Shown: piece by piece, positions 27,062 through 36,845 of the stretch
How the letters are laid out: each line of letters opens with the position of its first letter
How positions within the stretch are numbered: position 1 is the first letter of the stretch
Assembly (NCBI GenBank): GCA_964560425.1
Contig: CAZLLE010000083.1
Location: 58,100-122,099, forward strand
Direction: 5' to 3'
DNA length: 64,000 bases
Source of the DNA: CAZLLE01 sp964560425
GTDB lineage: Bacteria; Campylobacterota; Campylobacteria; Campylobacterales; QNZT01
The notes under the pieces: generated by a model
Databases searched by the model: none
The model's input: the letters and a program-made list of their open reading frames with translations, nothing else
What the model was told of the DNA's origin: nothing
Made by a program: the position numbers and the translations under genes

Positions 27062-28033
27062 ATGGAAATTTTTAAAGGAAATAAGACTTATGATTTCATG
27101 AGCAAAAGTAAAATTTTTATCATTATCTCTATGGTACTTATTCTTGGGTCTTGGGGGCTTCTTGCCACTAAGGGGCTAAATTATGGTATTGATTTTGCTG
27201 GTGGTACTATTGTACAGGTAAAATACAAAGGTGAAGCACCAATTTCTGATATTCGTCAAAGAGTAACCTCAAATAAAGAGTTTGCTGGTGCCATTGTGAC
27301 AGAGTTTGGAGCTAAAGAAGAGGTGATTATTCGTATCCCAACAACAACAACATCTGTTGGCAATGATACTGGTGATACTATTAAAACTCTACTTACTGGT
27401 AGTGGTGATTTTGAGATTCGTCGTGTGGATATGGTAGGACCAAAAGTTGGTAATGAGCTTCGTGAAAAAGGTCTTATGGCAATGTTACTCTCTATCATTG
27501 GGATCTTGATATATATATCACTTAGATTTGAGTGGAGATTTGCTGTTGCTTCTATTTTTGCTTTGGTTCATGATGTATCTATCGCTCTTGGTATGTTGGT
27601 ACTGTTTGGTGTTGATGTAAATCTTGATATTCTAGCAGCACTTTTGACCATTTTGGGTTATTCTCTAAATGATACAATTATCGTTTTTGATCGTATTCGT
27701 GAGGGTATTAAAGATTCTAAAATTTATGATCTTTTTCAAATTATCAATGAATCAGTTACAAATACATTATCTCGTACAACATTAACTTCATTAACCACTT
27801 TCTTTGTGGTTGTAACTCTCTACTTTTTTGGAGGAGAGATTATCAATGGATTTAGTTTTACAATGCTTATTGGTGTAGTTGTTGGTACTTATAGTTCTAT
27901 ATTTGTGGCATCTCCATTTTTGAAATGGCTCGGTTTTGATGTTGAAGCATTTAAGAAAAAAGAGGCTCAAAAAGAGAAACTAAGAATAGAAAAAGAGAAA
28001 ATGCGTGCTCAATATGAGGGCGGTGTAGTATAA
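27062..28033 (+). CDS. secF: Protein translocase subunit SecF
   Basis: 323 residues with GLNYGIDFAGGTIVQV near the N-terminus, the characteristic SecF FAGG motif, and GYSLNDTIIVFDRIRE in the membrane part. The charged C-terminus (KEKLRIEKEKMRAQ) is a short amphipathic tail. It partners SecD and starts right after the secD stop. Confidence 0.97.
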   Translation: MEIFKGNKTYDFMSKSKIFIIISMVLILGSWGLLATKGLNYGIDFAGGTIVQVKYKGEAPISDIRQRVTSNKEFAGAIVTEFGAKEEVIIRIPTTTTSVGNDTGDTIKTLLTGSGDFEIRRVDMVGPKVGNELREKGLMAMLLSIIGILIYISLRFEWRFAVASIFALVHDVSIALGMLVLFGVDVNLDILAALLTILGYSLNDTIIVFDRIREGIKDSKIYDLFQIINESVTNTLSRTTLTSLTTFFVVVTLYFFGGEIINGFSFTMLIGVVVGTYSSIFVASPFLKWLGFDVEAFKKKEAQKEKLRIEKEKMRAQYEGGVV

Positions 28034-28051
28034 TTAGAATGGGAGTTTGTC

Positions 28052-28390
28052 ATGGATTGGGGTAAAGTTGTATATATCTTTTTTGCATTGATGAGTCTTA
28101 CAACTACCGCTGGGTTTTTGTATGATCATAATGTAATTGCACTATTTATTGCTGCGAGTATAAATTTGATATCTACTTTGTTAAAAATTGGTATCAAAAA
28201 TGTTTTGGCAGCAGAGTTGTTTGCAAGTTCACTTGTGGCAGATTTACATCTAATCCCTGCTTTTTTATATGAGCAACTAGGTGGCAATACAGAAGCTGCT
28301 ATGGCTATGGCAATAGGTGGGGTTATAGCAAACACCTTTTCTATGATGCTTGTTCTTATAGAGTCTTCTAAGATACGAGAAGATTTTTGA
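28052..28390 (+). CDS. Conserved four-helix inner-membrane protein (DUF6394-like)
   Basis: 112 residues, almost entirely hydrophobic, with about four membrane helices separated by short loops. It follows secF by 18 bases and is probably cotranscribed with it; Campylobacterota genomes often keep a small membrane gene after secDF. The DUF6394 name is from memory. Function is unknown. Confidence 0.65.
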   Translation: MDWGKVVYIFFALMSLTTTAGFLYDHNVIALFIAASINLISTLLKIGIKNVLAAELFASSLVADLHLIPAFLYEQLGGNTEAAMAMAIGGVIANTFSMMLVLIESSKIREDF

Positions 28391-28397
28391 TTTTGTG

Positions 28398-28431
28398 GGT
28401 TTGGTAAATCTTACCAAACCTACTTTTTTTT
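28398..28431 (+). terminator. Strong terminator of the yajC-secDF operon
   Basis: A perfect 10-bp inverted repeat, GGTTTGGTAA-ATC-TTACCAAACC (28398-28420), is followed by a run of T from 28424. It ends the rightward operon and overlaps the stop codon of a small leftward gene. Confidence 0.9.
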
Positions 28432-28533
28432 GTTTGCATATTTCGAAATAATTTTTGTGACTATTAATGCCCCCCAAAATATAAGCATAATCACTACCAT
28501 TTTATAAACTATCTCTGCAATATTTATCTCCAT
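28420..28533 (-). CDS. 37-residue single-helix membrane peptide
   Basis: A short frame with ATG at 28533, preceded by GAGGAAG at good spacing, encoding one hydrophobic helix (VYKMVVIMLIFWGALIVTKI) between an acidic MEINIAE and a basic KYANKKK tail. That charge layout gives an N-out/C-in one-helix peptide by the positive-inside rule. The family is not recognised. It could be a subunit of a membrane complex or a regulator. Evidence is the ribosome binding site plus the sensible topology; no homologue was checked. Confidence 0.5.
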   Translation of the reverse strand: MEINIAEIVYKMVVIMLIFWGALIVTKIISKYANKKK

Positions 28534-28599
28534 ATAACTTCCTCTATCCTATTTTATATTAGAATATCCAAGTAATCCTTAGTACTTATTTCGTCATCT

Positions 28600-28824
28600 T
28601 TATAAGAGGGCTTGTATTTTTGAAATACTATTTTTGTTGTCTATATTTAATGTTCTCAATTTTGCTGCTAGAGACAATAAATTATCTTCTTGGGTGGAAG
28701 CTAAGATATTTAGAGTGAGGATATTTATATCAAAGGCATTCTTCTCAATACTCTCAATTATAGTTTTTATATACTCTCGTTGATCATCTTTTTTTCCTAC
28801 ATTTCTTTCTTGAATATGTTGCAT
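28600..28824 (-). CDS. Small hypothetical soluble protein
   Basis: 74 residues from the ATG at 28824, chosen because a near-consensus AAAGGAGG lies 8 bases upstream; a longer frame back to 28857 lacks one. The protein is helical and charged (IKTIIESIEKNAFDINILTL, then LLSLAAKLRTLNI), with no cysteines or membrane helix. It is divergent from dnaJ. The family is not recognised. Confidence 0.55.
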   Translation of the reverse strand: MQHIQERNVGKKDDQREYIKTIIESIEKNAFDINILTLNILASTQEDNLLSLAAKLRTLNIDNKNSISKIQALL

Positions 28825-28942
28825 ATTTTCTACCTCCTTTAAGATAAAATCGACCAAAATATATTTTTTTTGAGTACTTTTTCAAATTTTTAGCACAAAT
28901 GGGTTAATATGCTCTATTAATTAATGAATAAGGTATTTTTAC

Positions 28943-30076
28943 ATGGCAGTTGATCTAAGTTATTATGAAATTTTAGAACTCGAACAAGGTTGTAATGGTA
29001 GTGAAATTAAGAAAGCATATAGAAAACTTGCTCTTAAATATCACCCAGATAGAAATCAAGGCGATAAAGGTGCTGAAGAGCAATTTAAATTGGTAAATGA
29101 AGCTTATCAGGTATTGAGTGATTCTCAAAAAAGAGAGATTTATGATAGATATGGTAAAGCAGGATTAGAAAATCAAGGTGCTGGTGGATTTGGTGGAGGT
29201 ATGAACTCTGATGATTTAAGTGCTATTTTTGAATCTGTATTTGGTGGTGGTTTTGGAGGTTTTGGTGGTTCCCGTAGAGGAGCTGCTAGTGAAGGTCAAA
29301 AGTATGCTTTGGATATTGAGAGTGAGATTACTTTAGATTTTAATGAGGCTATTTTTGGATGTGAAAAAGAGATTGAGTATAGTTTCAAAAAAGAGTGTCC
29401 GACTTGTGATGGTACGGGTGATAAAGATAAAAAGCCTACTACTTGTAGTGCTTGTGGGGGAAAAGGTCAAGTATATTATAGACAAGGCTTTATGACATTT
29501 TCTCAAACTTGTGATGTTTGTCATGGAGAGGGTAAACAGGTCAAAAATCCATGTTCTACTTGTAATGCCAAAGGGTATATTACTGAAAAAGCAAAAACTA
29601 CAGTCAAAATCCCCGCAGGAATAGATCATGGCAATCGTATTAGAGTAGGCGGTAAAGGTAATATAGGTAAAAACGGTAGAGTTGGTGATCTATATCTTCT
29701 TATTATGGTTGAAGATGACGAACACTTTATTAGAGATGGAGATACAATCTATATTGAAGTACCAATTTTCTTTACTCAAGCGGCACTTGGTGGAATGATA
29801 GAGATACCTACTCTTAGAGAGAAAAAAGAGATTAAGATACCTGTTGGTGTAAAAGATAAAGAGCAGTTTGTCTTAAGAGGTGAAGGTGTTGAGAATGTGC
29901 ATTCTAAAAGAGCAGGTGATTTGATTGCTCAAATTAAAATTATATATCCTAAGAAGTTAAATGATGAACAAAAAGAGCTTTTGGCAAAACTTCAAGAGTC
30001 GTTTGGTTATGAGAGCAAACCTAGTGAAAATAAGTTTGAAGGTGTTATGGATAAAGTTAAAAGCTGGTTCCACTAA
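28943..30076 (+). CDS. dnaJ: Chaperone DnaJ
   Basis: A 377-residue type I DnaJ. The J-domain has the HPD motif (KYHPDRNQ), a Gly/Phe-rich stretch follows (about 75-110), then four zinc-binding CxxCxGxG-type repeats (CPTCDGTG, CSACGGKG, CDVCHGEG, CSTCNAKG) and the C-terminal substrate domains. It stimulates DnaK. dnaK and grpE are not adjacent. Confidence 0.97.
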   Translation: MAVDLSYYEILELEQGCNGSEIKKAYRKLALKYHPDRNQGDKGAEEQFKLVNEAYQVLSDSQKREIYDRYGKAGLENQGAGGFGGGMNSDDLSAIFESVFGGGFGGFGGSRRGAASEGQKYALDIESEITLDFNEAIFGCEKEIEYSFKKECPTCDGTGDKDKKPTTCSACGGKGQVYYRQGFMTFSQTCDVCHGEGKQVKNPCSTCNAKGYITEKAKTTVKIPAGIDHGNRIRVGGKGNIGKNGRVGDLYLLIMVEDDEHFIRDGDTIYIEVPIFFTQAALGGMIEIPTLREKKEIKIPVGVKDKEQFVLRGEGVENVHSKRAGDLIAQIKIIYPKKLNDEQKELLAKLQESFGYESKPSENKFEGVMDKVKSWFH

Positions 30077-30087
30077 AGGTAGATTAT

Positions 30088-31116
30088 ATGTTTTTTTTTA
30101 GAAATATCATCGCTAAGTTTTTAAAAAAAACATATAGTGAAGATTACCGTTTTTTACTTGTAGTTTTTGTTGTTGCTTCTTTGATTTTTGGTGTTTTTAT
30201 CTCTTTGTATGAAAACATCTCCTTGATTGATACATACTACTACATCATTACTACAGCAACTACAGTTGGTTATGGTGATATATCACCATCAACTGTGGTA
30301 GGCAAAATTATAGCAACAATCTATATGATGCTTAGTATTACAATTCTTGGTATTTTAATGGGAAAAGTTGCTGAACATATTATCTCTATAAATGATAAAA
30401 TAAGACGAGGGTTATATAAGATGAAAGATGGTGTTGATCTATTGATTATTGGGTATCCCAATGATGATAAGATGCGTGAATTAGTGATAGAACTTAGAGG
30501 TGATGATAGGTTTGATGATGAGGTAATACTCAATATTAATAATATCATAGAGTCCAAAAATAGATGGATGGATGATTTGGATGTCTATTTTATAAAAGGT
30601 TTAGCATCAAATCAAAAAGTTTTGGAAGATGCAAATATATCAAATGTAAAACAAGTTTTAATTTTGGCAAATGATATAAGTGATATAAACTCAGATGATT
30701 TTACAATATCCTCATGTGCTATGATCAAAAAGCTTAATCCTTCCGTTCATGTTATAGTAGAAAAAGTACGCCAAGATGCAACTCTTTTTGAAATTGTAGG
30801 AGCAGATATTATTGTAGATTCTGCTAGTTCTTCACTCCTAGCTCAAGAGATTTTGGATCCAGGGGCAATAGAGTTGGGAGATGCAATTTTTTCAAATAGT
30901 ACAGAGGGAACACAATATAATATTATTTATAATGGTGAAGATATGAGTTGGGAAGATATCGCTATCTCTATTCTAAAATCTGGTGCAATTGCTGAAGGAT
31001 TTAGAAATAGTGGTGAGAAACGATTTAATCTTTTGCCATCTTTAGATGATATTGTAAAAAAAGGTGCATTAGTAAAATATAGAGCTAATAGTAAATTATC
31101 AAAAATATCAGTTTAA
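30088..31116 (+). CDS. Potassium channel with an RCK/TrkA-N domain
   Basis: 342 residues: two membrane helices flank a pore loop with the K+ selectivity filter TVGYGD at 59-64. A cytoplasmic Rossmann-like RCK region starts near DLLIIGYPNDDK and includes KQVLILANDISDINSDD and IVEKVRQDATLFEIVGADI. The build is that of MthK/Kch-type ligand-gated channels. The usual GxGxxG nucleotide loop is degenerate (GYPNDDKM), so the ligand may not be NAD. It follows dnaJ by 11 bases. Confidence 0.88.
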   Translation: MFFFRNIIAKFLKKTYSEDYRFLLVVFVVASLIFGVFISLYENISLIDTYYYIITTATTVGYGDISPSTVVGKIIATIYMMLSITILGILMGKVAEHIISINDKIRRGLYKMKDGVDLLIIGYPNDDKMRELVIELRGDDRFDDEVILNINNIIESKNRWMDDLDVYFIKGLASNQKVLEDANISNVKQVLILANDISDINSDDFTISSCAMIKKLNPSVHVIVEKVRQDATLFEIVGADIIVDSASSSLLAQEILDPGAIELGDAIFSNSTEGTQYNIIYNGEDMSWEDIAISILKSGAIAEGFRNSGEKRFNLLPSLDDIVKKGALVKYRANSKLSKISV

Positions 31117-31126
31117 CTATTTAAAA

Positions 31127-32755
31127 TTAAATTTTTGATTTAATAATAATTTTGGAGGGGTTAAAAAGCTCTCCAGCTCTTTTTACAAAAGGGTCATCTA
31201 AGATATCATTTTGGTCTATCTCTTTTGTTTGATTTTCTCCTATAACTTGATTTTCTATACAGCTGTTTGGTTGTCTATTAAATTCAATATCTTCTATCAT
31301 TGACGCTGTTGTTGTGGGCGGAGACTCCTCTTCTTCTATGATCTTTTTATCACAAGCTTGCATCTCTATTTTTGTCTCTATACCAAATATCTCTTGTACA
31401 AAATGTCTGATAATTCCAGAACTATGACGCAAGGTATTTTTGCAATTTTGGGATGCACATGATGTGAGAATAAGTTTTTGATTTTCAAAGTTTACAAAAG
31501 ATACTTCATTTTTAAAACACTCTCCTAGCTCATAATTTCTATCGTATAGTTTGTCGATAAGTTGATTAAAGCTATTTTGATGGTTTTGTATTTGTGGTTT
31601 TGGTATTATTATCTCTTTTTTATCCTCTTTCTCTTCTTCTTTTTGAGTATATATCTGTTTTCTATTTTGTGGACTCTCTTTTGATGTTGGAATAGTTATA
31701 TCTTTTTCCAAATTCAAAATCATATCATCTATATCTTTGATTTTTAGAGCTTCCATCATCTTAAAAAATATAAGAGATAGTACAAATCCACTATCTGCAT
31801 TGATAAATAGAAGATTTTTGCTTTCACTTAAAATTCTAAAAAAACGATCACTAACCATTGTAGAAAACTTAGGGTCTCCTGCGAAAAAAGCCTCTTTTAT
31901 ATAGATTGTAAGTTCATCAATAACAACTTCACCTTCATAGTTTTCAAGCTCTTTTATATACTCTATGACCCTATCTTTCTCTCTGTTGAAGATAGCATTT
32001 ATAATTTTTTCAAGAAATTCAGGGTCTAGTATACCAAGCATAGAGGCTACATTTTTGGTATCTATAAAGTTTTTGGAAAAGATAATAGATTGATCTAGTA
32101 GAGTAAGTGTATCTCTTAGTGATCCATGTCCTGCACGAGATAGCATGGCTAATGCCTCTGTCTCATACTCTACATTTTCTAGATTCAATATATTGGAAAG
32201 ATGTTTAATAATTTCAAGATGTTGTATCTTTTTAAATCTAAAATGTTGAGTACGAGATAAAATAGTAGCTGGTAGTTTCATTGGGTCTGTTGTAGCTAAT
32301 ATGAATTTTACATATTCGGGTGGCTCTTCTAGTGTCTTTAAAAGGGCATTAAATGCCTCTTTTGTGAGCATATGTACTTCATCTATGATAAATATCTTAA
32401 ATCTTGCACTATTTGGTTTATATTTGGTCTGTTCAATAAGATTACGAATATCATCAATTTTTCTGCTACTAGCACCATCCATCTCTATAATATCGATATG
32501 TCTATTTTCATTGGATAATTTACAATGCTCACATACCTCACATGGTGTGGATGTTGGACCTTGTTGGCAAATAAGGGATTTTGAAAATATTCTTGCAGTT
32601 GATGTCTTTCCACTTCCCCTTAATCCTGAAAATAGATAGGCATGAGAGAGTCTATTTTGATCTAGGGCATGAGTCAATGTTTGTGTTATTGTATCTTGTC
32701 CAATCAACTTATCAAATGAAGCTGGACGATATTTGAGTGCTAATACTTGTGACAT
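31127..32755 (-). CDS. dnaX: DNA polymerase III subunit gamma/tau
   Basis: 542 residues: an AAA+ clamp-loader module with Walker A FSGLRGSGKTSTARI, the four-cysteine zinc site (CQQGPTSTPCEVCEHC), IIDEVHMLTKEAFNALLKTL and the SRC-like LSRTQHFRF, followed by domain III. The C-terminal 180 residues are charged and low in complexity. No A-rich slippery heptamer was searched for, so a separate gamma product is open. Confidence 0.95.
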   Translation of the reverse strand: MSQVLALKYRPASFDKLIGQDTITQTLTHALDQNRLSHAYLFSGLRGSGKTSTARIFSKSLICQQGPTSTPCEVCEHCKLSNENRHIDIIEMDGASSRKIDDIRNLIEQTKYKPNSARFKIFIIDEVHMLTKEAFNALLKTLEEPPEYVKFILATTDPMKLPATILSRTQHFRFKKIQHLEIIKHLSNILNLENVEYETEALAMLSRAGHGSLRDTLTLLDQSIIFSKNFIDTKNVASMLGILDPEFLEKIINAIFNREKDRVIEYIKELENYEGEVVIDELTIYIKEAFFAGDPKFSTMVSDRFFRILSESKNLLFINADSGFVLSLIFFKMMEALKIKDIDDMILNLEKDITIPTSKESPQNRKQIYTQKEEEKEDKKEIIIPKPQIQNHQNSFNQLIDKLYDRNYELGECFKNEVSFVNFENQKLILTSCASQNCKNTLRHSSGIIRHFVQEIFGIETKIEMQACDKKIIEEEESPPTTTASMIEDIEFNRQPNSCIENQVIGENQTKEIDQNDILDDPFVKRAGELFNPSKIIIKSKI

Positions 32756-32814
32756 TTTAATCCTTAATTGGGATTGGTATAGGGATATTTTACACTAATA
32801 TAGTACTTAATACC

Positions 32815-33549
32815 CTAAAGCCATATTTTAGATATTTTTTTTAAGTTATCAGGATTTTCAGAAGCAAACAGTTTTAATCTAGTATCAGGAAACTCCTCTT
32901 TTAGATGATAAGTCTCTTCAAGATACTCTACCATAGCCTCTCCTGAGTGTATTAATGTGGCGTTTGGAAAATATCTCTTAATTGCTTTTGAGATAAGAGG
33001 AAAATGTGTACAACCTAAAATAATAAAATCAGGCTCTTTAACATTTTGAAAGTAGTGATTAATAACTGTCTCTAATACATTACCTTCAAAAAGTCCCTCT
33101 TCAACAATGGGAACAAATAGTGAAGGTGCTAAAGATTCTATATTGTGGTAACCATAGTGGCGTAAAAGTCTCTCATATTTTTGGCTATTTACAGTCGCTC
33201 TTGTACCAAGGATCAATATTTTGGAGTTTTTATCACTTGTACGATTTCTGAGTGCTAAGACACCAGGGTCAATTACGCCTGATATTTTAAATGGTGCATT
33301 TTCCATTAACTCTTCAATAGCGTAAGCACTTACTGAGTTACAAGCAGCAATCATGATATCAACATCAAAGTTTTTAAAAAACTCTAAAGCCTCAAGGGAG
33401 TATCTAATAATAGTATTTTTATCTTTTACTCCATAAGGAACTCTTGCAGTATCACCAAAATATATAATCTCTTCAAAGAGTTTATGTTCTAATAGACTTT
33501 TTACAACGGTTAGACCACCTACACCACTATCAAATACACCAGCTTTCAT
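32815..33549 (-). CDS. murI: Glutamate racemase MurI
   Basis: 244 residues with the two catalytic cysteines in AACNSVSAYA and LGCTHFPLI, and the N-terminal FDSGVGGLTV. It makes D-glutamate for peptidoglycan. It lies 9 bases after the rho stop and is probably cotranscribed with it. Confidence 0.95.
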   Translation of the reverse strand: MKAGVFDSGVGGLTVVKSLLEHKLFEEIIYFGDTARVPYGVKDKNTIIRYSLEALEFFKNFDVDIMIAACNSVSAYAIEELMENAPFKISGVIDPGVLALRNRTSDKNSKILILGTRATVNSQKYERLLRHYGYHNIESLAPSLFVPIVEEGLFEGNVLETVINHYFQNVKEPDFIILGCTHFPLISKAIKRYFPNATLIHSGEAMVEYLEETYHLKEEFPDTRLKLFASENPDNLKKISKIWL

Positions 33550-33558
33550 ATAATAAGG

Positions 33559-34893
33559 TTATGCACCATCATTCATGATTGACAAAAACTCGGTATTATT
33601 CTTTGTCTTTTTAAGTTTAGAGTATAAAAATTTAAGTGCTTCTATATCTTCCATTTGACTCATTGCTGAACGAAGAGCCCAAACCTTTTGTAGTATTTCA
33701 GTATCAAGAAGAAGTTCCTCTTTTCTTGTACCAGATTTGAGGATATTTATTGCTGGATAGATTCGTCTTTCACTTATGTGTCTATCAAGAACGGTTTCAC
33801 TATTACCTGTACCTTTAAACTCTTCAAAAATTACTTCATCCATTCTACTACCAGTATCAACAAGTGCAGTAGAGATAATAGTTAAACTTCCTCCAAATTC
33901 AATATTTCTAGCAGCACCAAAAAATCTTTTTGGCTTATGTAGAGCATTGGCATCTACACCACCACTTAGTACTTTTCCACTTGATGGCGTTACTGTATTG
34001 TATGCACGAGCTAATCTAGTGATTGAATCTAGTAAAATAACAACATCTTTGCCCATCTCTACTAATCTTTTTGCTCTCTCAATTACAAGTTCTGCCACTC
34101 TTACATGGTTTGATGCAGGAAGATCAAATGTTGAGCTAAATACTTCACCTTGTACAGATCTTTGCATATCTGTAACTTCTTCAGGTCTCTCATCAACCAA
34201 TAGAACCATCAATGAAACTTCTGGATGATTTTTACTAATACCATGAGCCAACTCTTTTAGCATTTCAGTTTTACCTGTTCTTGGTGGTGCTACAATTAGC
34301 CCTCTTTGACCCTTTCCTATTGGTGCAAATAGGTTTAACACTCTACCTGTCAATTTGTTTGGATCATATTCAAGATCTAAGATTTCATTTGGATATAGAG
34401 GTGTAAGATTTTCAAATAGTGGACGATTTCTCATCTCTCTAAGAGGTAGATAGTTGATTGCTTCAATTTTTAAAAGAGCATAATATCTCTCTTGATCTTT
34501 TGGTGCTCTCACCTGACCTGTCACAATATCACCATTTCTAAGGGCAAATTTACGAATTTGTGTGGCACTTACATAAGCATCATGAGAACTATCACTAAAG
34601 TTTACATCAGTTGTTCTCAAAAATCCATATCCATCATTTGCAATCTCTAAAATTCCAGTAAAAAGGATAAATCCACCTTTACTTACTTGTGCTTTTAAAA
34701 TTTCAAAAATTAGATCTTGTCTCTTTAATTGGTGTGGATTTTCAACTTTAAGTCCATCTGCTATTGATAGAAGATCATTTAGACCTTTTGCTCGTAGTTC
34801 TTCTATTTTATGACCCTCTACTGGTACATGGGTTCTTGTCTTGTTTTGTTTTCCTCCATGATTATTGGAGCGGTTATTTTGGGGTTTGTCCAT
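33559..34893 (-). CDS. rho: Transcription termination factor Rho
   Basis: 444 residues: a basic Asn/Gln/His-rich N-terminus, the LKRQDLIFEIL helix, an RNA-binding cold-shock fold (GILEIANDGYGFLR), the Walker A loop APPRTGKTEML, the DERPEEVTDM segment and the Q/R loops of the hexameric helicase. The start at 34893 (MDKPQNN) is chosen for an AGAAGG ribosome binding site; a TTG at 34938 would add 15 residues but has none. Confidence 0.95.
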   Translation of the reverse strand: MDKPQNNRSNNHGGKQNKTRTHVPVEGHKIEELRAKGLNDLLSIADGLKVENPHQLKRQDLIFEILKAQVSKGGFILFTGILEIANDGYGFLRTTDVNFSDSSHDAYVSATQIRKFALRNGDIVTGQVRAPKDQERYYALLKIEAINYLPLREMRNRPLFENLTPLYPNEILDLEYDPNKLTGRVLNLFAPIGKGQRGLIVAPPRTGKTEMLKELAHGISKNHPEVSLMVLLVDERPEEVTDMQRSVQGEVFSSTFDLPASNHVRVAELVIERAKRLVEMGKDVVILLDSITRLARAYNTVTPSSGKVLSGGVDANALHKPKRFFGAARNIEFGGSLTIISTALVDTGSRMDEVIFEEFKGTGNSETVLDRHISERRIYPAINILKSGTRKEELLLDTEILQKVWALRSAMSQMEDIEALKFLYSKLKKTKNNTEFLSIMNDGA

Positions 34894-35075
34894 TTTGCCT
34901 TCTTTGGAAGTATTTGTATGTAGTGATTTTTTTCTCAATAGTAAGATAAGTTTATTTCATTGCCATGTGGGAAAAAAATATTTAAATCAGAAACGATGGA
35001 AAGATTTTAGTAAAATGAACTTTAAGAAATGTTTAATTTACTAAAATAACTCCGTTTTGTTTGTAAAATCAAATA

Positions 35076-36641
35076 TTATGGAAGAATATTCTTCAAAATA
35101 AAATCCGCTACCACTCTTTGCCCCTCTCTTGAGAGATGTACATTATACCCATCTTTTTTATACCAGTCATATGATGTCTTCTCTTGAGTTGGCATTAGAG
35201 AGTCTATTACATTAATAAGTGGTATATTTAACTCTATGGAAGTTTGGATATAGGCACTTCTTATTATTTGTGTAAAGTCATCATCGTCATATTGTCTATT
35301 TGGCATAGTTAGTACAAATATAGTCATTGGTTTATAACTTCTAATTTTATTAATAGCAATTTCTAAATTCATTCCAATTTTATTTTGAGTGTTTGGATTC
35401 CATACATCATTAATTCCAAGAGATATATCGACAATGGTATGTTCACCATTATTAGGTATTAGATTTACTGCATCTTTCCAGTTTGGTGTAAAAATATTTC
35501 CCGCAAAATCTCTTATTGTATGTCCTGATTTTGCCACAAGGTGAGAAGAAACATTATATTTTTTTAGAGTATCTCTTAGTTGATAATATAAATATTGTCC
35601 ACCATGTTGTCCATCATCTGCTCTTGTACTATCACCTACACAAATATATGTTACATCTGTAATAATGCCATTTTTTGAATCGTTTATAAGTTCTTTAATA
35701 TCTTGAAATTCACCCGTAAAAATAGGTCTTTCAATAGTTTCAATATTGCACTCAATAGGTAATCTATCTGTTGAATCATAATTTTTCCCATTTAACTCAT
35801 TTTGATATATTGTTTCTATCTCTTGTGGAGTTAGAGGACGATCAAATAGTTTTGTTTCATCTAGTATCCCAGAAAAGCCATTATCAAACTCATTCCAAAT
35901 AGTACCACCTAAAATATTTGTATCCCTAGTTAGAATAGATGTGTCTATACAGCTTTGATCGAGGTGATCTGATGGATTTCCGTTGGTATCATAGGTAGGT
36001 TGTTCTATTCCATCTAAATATATTTTTGCCTCTCCACTTTTATGATCATAAGTTGCACTATAATGGTGTAGTCCATCTTGTATAGCATCTGTCCATATTT
36101 GTGTATTACAGTTACCATTTAGAAGTTGAAAGCGTATACGATTTTTATCCCCACCTTGCCAAAATGATATAAAATCTCTAGCTTTTCCCTCTTTATCTCT
36201 TCCATTTGAAATTTCAATAAAATGTCTATCTTGATAATCTAACTCTCCAAAATCAACCCATGAGGATAGAGTTAATCCGTTTTCAAAACTATTTTTGATT
36301 GTAGGTAATTGAATATATCCATCTTCACTAAATTGATTGGCTCTATTTAATATTGAAGTTGTAGAAAATTTTCTATTATGAGGAGTGCCATGAAGTCCAT
36401 TTTGACTGCTATCTTTTATTTTGCTATTTATAGAACATTCATCAAAACGGTACTCAAATATTAAATCTGGATTAATTTTGTTTGCATATTTTGAGAAACT
36501 ATTTTCTGAGTGATAAACTTTGGTATTACTATTTTGAGCTGTAGTTGTAGTTATATCTGTAGTTCCTCCACAACCACTAAATATAATAGTAGTAAATAGT
36601 ATGGATAGATAGGAATTTATAGATAATAGTATTTTATTCAT
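35076..36641 (-). CDS. Lipoprotein with a LamG-like lectin domain and a C-terminal SGNH/GDSL hydrolase
   Basis: 521 residues with a lipoprotein signal (FSGC lipobox near residue 24). Residues ~60-290 form a LamG/concanavalin-like jelly roll (FEYRFDECS start; GILDETKLFDRPLTPQEI end). Residues ~325-521 are an SGNH hydrolase: VGDSTRADDG (nucleophile Ser in GDS), DISLGINDVWNP (GxND) and GYNVHLSREGQ (catalytic His). Such enzymes deacylate or deacetylate glycans and lipids. It stands alone between rho and the DUF4178 region. The substrate is unknown; a surface glycan is a guess. Confidence 0.8.
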   Translation of the reverse strand: MNKILLSINSYLSILFTTIIFSGCGGTTDITTTTAQNSNTKVYHSENSFSKYANKINPDLIFEYRFDECSINSKIKDSSQNGLHGTPHNRKFSTTSILNRANQFSEDGYIQLPTIKNSFENGLTLSSWVDFGELDYQDRHFIEISNGRDKEGKARDFISFWQGGDKNRIRFQLLNGNCNTQIWTDAIQDGLHHYSATYDHKSGEAKIYLDGIEQPTYDTNGNPSDHLDQSCIDTSILTRDTNILGGTIWNEFDNGFSGILDETKLFDRPLTPQEIETIYQNELNGKNYDSTDRLPIECNIETIERPIFTGEFQDIKELINDSKNGIITDVTYICVGDSTRADDGQHGGQYLYYQLRDTLKKYNVSSHLVAKSGHTIRDFAGNIFTPNWKDAVNLIPNNGEHTIVDISLGINDVWNPNTQNKIGMNLEIAINKIRSYKPMTIFVLTMPNRQYDDDDFTQIIRSAYIQTSIELNIPLINVIDSLMPTQEKTSYDWYKKDGYNVHLSREGQRVVADFILKNILP

Positions 36642-36807
36642 AATAATAGGTTCCTTTTAGATGAGTTGGTTTAAAATTTATATGCAAAAAAAGTGAAATA
36701 ATCGTGGAGTATCTATTTAAGTTTTTATATTAAAAAATATTTTACCTTTGAATTCTTTATTTAATCTTAAAAAATAAAAAACAAAGTTTTTATAATTTTA
36801 ATAAAAG

Positions 36808-36813
36808 TATAAT
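36808..36813 (+). promoter_or_regulatory. Putative -10 box for the DUF4178/DUF350 operon
   Basis: TATAAT lies 32 bases before the first ATG in an extremely AT-rich 204-base spacer with phased A and T tracts. A ribosome binding site (AAAGGA) follows at about 36829. The spacer shows no other recognisable feature. Confidence 0.5.
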
Positions 36814-36845
36814 ATATTCAAATCTTATAAAGGAATAGTATTTAG

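Noticed and set aside
33776..34228. A 150-residue + strand frame within rho
   Set aside because: It is antisense to the conserved ATPase core of rho and resembles no protein family.
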